A DNA stretch of 11,133 nt from Tetmemena sp. SeJ-2015 (Eukaryota; Ciliophora; Spirotrichea; Sporadotrichida; Oxytrichidae), in assembly GCA_027382625.1 (NCBI GenBank), contig JAJKFJ010014330.1, positions 1 to 11,133 on the forward strand, read 5' to 3'. Positions 8,701 to 11,133 of this stretch are shown piece by piece; positions within the stretch are counted from its first letter, which is position 1; every line of letters starts with the position of its first letter. The notes below the pieces were generated by a model. It made no database searches. It was not told the DNA's origin and saw nothing but the letters and a program-made list of their open reading frames with translations. The position numbers were made by a program, and so were the translations under genes.

Positions 8701-9172
8701 CCTGGAAAGACATCCTTGAGAAGAATGGACATGCAAGTGAGAAAAATCAAAAATAAGTTAAATCGATATCATATGATAAAATTTACTAAAAATCTTGTCT
8801 TAAAGGAAGCATATTTGGACTTGCAACAACTTTCTCTATTTAAATCTGGATAGCTTATCGAGAAGCTACGTGCTGCACGCTAACTTCTGCTTAATCATAT
8901 TTAAAATTGTCAAACATGTGAATTGACAAAGTACAGGTGCATAATTTGTAAATAGTCTCCAGGATTCTATGACTTTGACTTTGAAATTTACACAGAATGC
9001 AGCAAGTGTCGTTAGAAAATGCACAACTTATGCGCTAAAAGACACAAATGTGGTAAGTATAGCAATGATTGATATATTAATTTTTAAAAATTGTAAAATC
9101 TTTTATTGAATAGATCTTGTGCCAATTATAATTTAATAAGAGAAATAGGAAATCAATTATTTTTAAATTTGA
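5735..9172 (+). CDS. RUN domain plus Rubicon-homology (RH) zinc domain protein, about 1040 aa
   Basis: Proteins pairing an N-terminal RUN domain with a C-terminal RH domain (Rubicon, PLEKHM) bind small GTPases of late endosomes/lysosomes and control autophagy or vesicle traffic. Here residues about 98-225 fit RUN: LNLFFEYGYLEMSPL, then ALSWITLTLNEQDVLYYC and LSHYDPKLSFF. A long Gln/Asn/Ser-rich linker follows. From about residue 799 the zinc-ligand series begins: CHNC, FCNFC, CSKDC, then VIPREFTLRYDL, and near 981 CQTC, CIIC, CSKC, CAKRHKC. This pattern and spacing recall the RH domain. Start: first ATG after TGA at 5639. Six IESs are removed. With the last intron (9053-9113) spliced there are 1048 codons to TGA 9170-9172; unspliced, it ends at TGA 9070-9072 (1035 codons). 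Either way the usual final CPxC pair of Rubicon is absent. I see no PH or FYVE domain. The function is inferred from the family. Confidence 0.85.
6167..6205. other. IES, 35 bp, pointer ATCC
   Basis: ATCC at 6167-6170 and 6202-6205. The unprocessed frame meets TGA. Removal joins SSVSYI to LQVLSENKEPAECALSW within the RUN domain. A rival TGT repeat, eight bases apart, also restores the frame but seems too short. Confidence 0.8.
6666..6692. other. IES, 23 bp, pointer AAGT
   Basis: AAGT at 6666-6669 and 6689-6692. Removal joins LNEELES to NVSLQENNKANLQ and moves the protein into the Gln/Asn-rich linker frame, which stays open for over 1 kb. Confidence 0.82.
6794..6827. other. Candidate IES, 30 bp, pointer TTAA
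   Basis: TTAA at 6794-6797 and 6824-6827. In frame, no TGA, extremely AT-rich. Removal joins MQTPSQ to AIDQVQNPLEQ. Confidence 0.5.
7725..7744. other. IES, 14 bp, pointer TGCATT
   Basis: TGCATT at 7725-7730 and 7739-7744. Removal joins LQNLGCI to RFLDQQKQSQF and leads into the open frame to 7915. A rival AGCA pair (7699-7702, 7758-7761; 59 bp) restores the same frame; the longer pointer is preferred. Confidence 0.62.
7916..8020. other. IES, 100 bp, pointer AATGA
   Basis: AATGA at 7916-7920 and 8016-8020. The insert is very AT-rich. Removal joins HSLQKNN to EDGFDNREISPLRF. See the finding on an alternative two-IES solution using a 10-bp repeat. Confidence 0.75.
8122..8156. other. IES, 31 bp, pointer TTGC
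   Basis: TTGC at 8122-8125 and 8153-8156. Removal joins ISMQQVA to FLKNYLKSGSTPEAK and enters the frame of the zinc domain, open to 9069. Confidence 0.82.
9053..9113 (+). other. Terminal intron of the RUN-RH gene, 61 nt
   Basis: GTAAGT at 9053-9058, AT-rich body, AATAG ending at 9113. Splicing joins AKRHKC to DLVPIII and moves the stop from 9070-9072 to 9170-9172. The 5' site is strong; the 3' site lacks a long T run. Confidence 0.6.
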
Positions 9173-11107
9173 GAAGTTTGATCTTTCTTTGCTGAGTTTA
9201 AGTTTCTTAAACTCCTTATACTATTATTTTTCTAGATCCTTAGTTGGAAAAGTGAGTCTTCAAAAGCATTAACTCCATAGCTTTAGGACTTAGGCCTCTT
9301 TCTTTTGAGATAACTCTAAAAGATTATTTTCTATTTTTACCTGCGCCAAGCAAGTATATATTGTCAAGGACTCTGGACTAGTTAGCATAATCATGCTTGT
9401 TAATTTAATTTTAAGAGATAAAATTAAAAGTTGGGCTCATTGAAATGCACTGGGCTTCTCTCTACATAGATATGTTCTTTATTCCTGATATAATTATTGT
9501 TCTGAATTTGTCTTTCCTCTTTGAGATCTATCTTCGATTTTTACTTCTTTGGAGTTAGTAAAGGTGATTTAAGTTTCTATACAAATTCCACAGGATCCAA
9601 GAAATAGCCCCTCTATGTTAGGTCACTTTAATTAGCTTGGTCGGCCTCAGTCAAAACTAATTCATTGTCTTATTCCTTTCCAAAAAGAAACTGATTGTTA
9701 TCATGGGCAAATATACAATGATATTTGCTTTAAAAAAATCTTGAAGTATCTAAACCACCTCCTTCTTTTGGGGGCCCTCCTAAGGTATCTCTTCCTTTGA
9801 ACTAGAAATTAGGATCTATCATTGAGCTTAATCTATCATCATCACTTTGCTCAGTGTCGTCTAGGATATAAAACAGATATAATTTTAATAAGCACTTTTT
9901 TAATTGCACCTTTTATCTTTTTGCATCTAGTGAATCAAATTAAAGATTTTGACTCTAAATTTGCACAAATTCATGAACTTAAATTAAGAATATTTTCTCA
10001 TTTTACGTAGAGAGGAAGAGCTGTCAATTTTTGTTTATAGCTGTTCTCAAATAAATTATTTCTCTATTAAAATATTTACTTATCATGATAGAGGTCTTCT
10101 TATTTTCGCATTTGGTAGTTTTGGCTGCATAAGCTATAAATTTAAGCTCGAATACTTTTGTGCAACCTTTTTTTTAATTTAATTACTCTTTAATAAGCAA
10201 AGTTTATAAATGAAATTGACCGAGGTTTTATATATCTTATTTCAAAACGAGGTATATATATTTTATTATTTAATCTAATTTCATAAATAATAGGGGAGTA
10301 TTCATTTAAAAAAGATATTTATATTCCAATCTACTGAAATTATTCTTCTACTCTTCTTTAAAATAAATATGACTTAAAATATGTACTTCTTCAGGACTGA
10401 GAGTTCTTAATCTATGATGCGCTGACATTTAGCTTCCCTAATTTTGAGTTGGTGTATCGTAAAAGCATAACAATAGATGAATAATTGAATTTAATTATAT
10501 ATTGATTTATCTAACTCTTGGCCTAGGTGGCCTCATTGATTTAAAATCAATCTCTATAATTAAGAATTTAAAGTTGATCTCTCGCTGATATTGATTGACG
10601 TAAAGTGGTTGAGGTTCTGAGCACCTGAGATATCTCCTTCATTGAAGACACTCTGCTGAGTCGTGATATCTTGCTGATCTATTGTTGAGAATCTCTGCTG
10701 CAATTAAAATATTTCTCGCTTCAGTCTTTCTTAGCTCCTATTCAGCTCCTCGTATAGCTTCATCTGGTAAAAGGCTTGATACTTATTGTGAGTGCGTTTC
10801 TTCCACATCATCATCTCTAACCTCTAAAATTTTTACTCCATAAACTCTATAAGTTCTGCTGTATTTGCGAATTTCTGATTCCCTTCTTGAATAATATGAT
10901 TATCATTATAATATAGTAATTTCAATTATATTGAAGCTATTGATCTGCTTTTTACGAATGAATACTCTTATTGTAAATATCTTGAGACATTCTTCTTTTG
11001 AATAGTTCATCAGCTGAAATATTTATATCCTCTTGGTCTCTACTGGAAGCCCTGGAAAATGTATCGAAGTCACTCTTGTTGTCATTTTACGCTATAGGAA
11101 GTTGCAT
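9153..11107 (-). CDS. Coiled-coil / acidic polar hypothetical protein, about 442 aa
   Basis: Not recognised. ATG at 11107-11105; the frame stays open to the window edge upstream, so an earlier start is possible. Nine IESs removed give 443 codons to TGA at 9155-9153. The order is: acidic/Ser-rich start (NDNKSDFDTFSRASSRDQEDI); coiled coil about 55-125 (LIEFMEQKFQRLEMMMWKKR, KLYEELNRSQERLKREIFQLQQR); Gln/Ser-rich part; LSPEEVHILSHIYFKED; an acidic patch DDTEQSDDD; a Pro/Gly stretch LGGPPKEGGG; a basic region TPKKQKSKIDLKEE; and a basic tail. There is no membrane segment after excision. Two apparent genes here (a start at 10111 and one at 11107) become one through the 257-bp IES. Its stop lies inside the last exon of the RUN-RH gene on the other strand. 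Confidence 0.75.
9380..9432. other. IES, 49 bp, pointer AGTT
   Basis: AGTT at 9380-9383 and 9429-9432. The unprocessed frame meets TGA. Removal joins VHFNEPN to QSRVLDNIYLLGAG. Confidence 0.8.
9709..9739. other. Candidate IES, 27 bp, pointer AAAT
   Basis: AAAT at 9709-9712 and 9736-9739. In frame, no TGA. Removal joins LDTSRF to AHDNNQFLFG. Only sequence character supports it. Confidence 0.35.
9860..9930. other. IES, 66 bp, pointer TCTAG
   Basis: TCTAG at 9860-9864 and 9926-9930. In frame without TGA, but it encodes a Lys/Leu/Tyr-rich stretch. Removal joins NLQFDSL to DDTEQSDDD. Confidence 0.65.
9967..9985. other. IES, 14 bp, pointer AAATT
   Basis: AAATT at 9967-9971 and 9981-9985. Removal shifts the frame by two and joins MRKYSQF to VQIQSQNLQF. 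Confidence 0.65.
10034..10078. other. IES, 41 bp, pointer TTTA
   Basis: TTTA at 10034-10037 and 10075-10078. Removal joins LYHDKQ to TKIDSSSSLRKM and avoids a TGA. Confidence 0.75.
10095..10358. other. IES, 257 bp, pointer TCTTCTT
   Basis: TCTTCTT at 10095-10101 and 10352-10358. This is the longest insert of the window, extremely AT-rich with ATATATA runs and no coding character. Removal joins VHILSHIYFKE to DLYHDKQTKID and unites two open segments into one gene. Confidence 0.75.
10438..10514. other. IES, 73 bp, pointer CTAA
   Basis: CTAA at 10438-10441 and 10511-10514. Removal joins NEATQAKSQ to GSQMSAHHRLRTLSPEEV. Confidence 0.66.
10535..10596. other. IES, 55 bp, pointer ATTGATT
   Basis: ATTGATT at 10535-10541 and 10590-10596. 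Without excision the frame stops at TGA 10535-10533. Removal joins NHFTSIN to EATQAKSQ. The coding segment between this and the next IES is only about 20 bp. Confidence 0.72.
10887..10935. other. IES, 44 bp, pointer TTGAA
   Basis: TTGAA at 10887-10891 and 10931-10935. The frame otherwise stops at TGA. Removal joins KADQQLQ to EGNQKFANTAEL. Confidence 0.85.
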
Positions 11108-11133
11108 AGCCTTTTGAGTTAACTCCCTTTTGT

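Noticed and set aside
9153..10111. Separate gene starting at ATG 10111 (MRKQEDLYH)
   Set aside because: The frame has no stop upstream until the AT-rich insert, and the TCTTCTT repeat joins it in frame to the upstream coding region.
10541..10575. TTTAAAT repeat, 27 bp apart, as an IES
   Set aside because: Removal leaves the same TGA at 10535; the ATTGATT pair spans it and opens the frame downstream.
1..11133. Short spliceosomal introns as the explanation of all inserts
   Set aside because: Most inserts lack GT-AG ends, many are under 20 bp, and all have flanking direct repeats; only three stretches have proper splice signals.
1..11133. Bacterial or viral origin, CRISPR, tRNA, rRNA, telomeric repeats
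   Set aside because: No such structures were seen; introns, a kinesin and reassigned TAA/TAG codons point to a ciliate nucleus.

Overview
The window reads as germline (micronuclear) DNA of a ciliate, most likely a spirotrich/hypotrich of the Oxytricha-Stylonychia kind. TAA and TAG occur throughout the reconstructed reading frames where Gln fits, and only TGA behaves as a stop. The DNA is AT-rich. No gene except a short Ser-rich one reads through for long in one frame: reading frames are cut every few hundred bases by short AT-rich inserts. Each insert lies between a pair of short direct repeats (3-11 bp). Removing the insert plus one repeat copy restores the frame, and in the kinesin it restores family motifs exactly. 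These are internal eliminated sequences (IESs) with pointers. The pointers do not share an obligatory TA, which argues against Paramecium-type IESs. I find 33 confident or candidate IESs (14-257 bp, about 1.6 kb in total) and three GT-AG introns. All coding segments are in linear order, with no scrambling or inversion. No telomeric C4A4 repeat, tRNA, rRNA or transposase gene was seen.

Layout: (1) 1-2553, minus: kinesin, motor plus coiled coil, 3' end beyond the window. (2) 2609/2652-3071, plus: small charged protein of 103 aa, divergent from the kinesin. (3) 3063-3988, minus: Ser-rich protein of 278 aa, whose stop overlaps the stop of gene 2. (4) 4141-5667, minus: Gln/charged-rich protein of about 409 aa. 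(5) 5735-9172, plus: large protein with an N-terminal RUN domain and a C-terminal Rubicon-homology zinc domain, joined by a Gln/Asn/Ser-rich linker; divergent from gene 4. (6) 9153-11107, minus: about 442 aa, coiled coil then acidic/polar region; its stop overlaps the last exon of gene 5 if that exon is spliced. As a check, the joined lengths are whole numbers of codons for genes 2-6, and the kinesin enters the window edge in the predicted phase.

The genes are packed very tightly: about 55 bp and 67 bp separate the divergent starts, and convergent stops overlap. Overlapping coding ends mean each convergent pair must travel on the same somatic chromosome. Kinesin suggests cytoskeletal transport and RUN-RH suggests small-GTPase/endolysosomal membrane control; the other four proteins were not recognised. 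Pointer sequences are given as read on the plus strand, and IES coordinates include both pointer copies.
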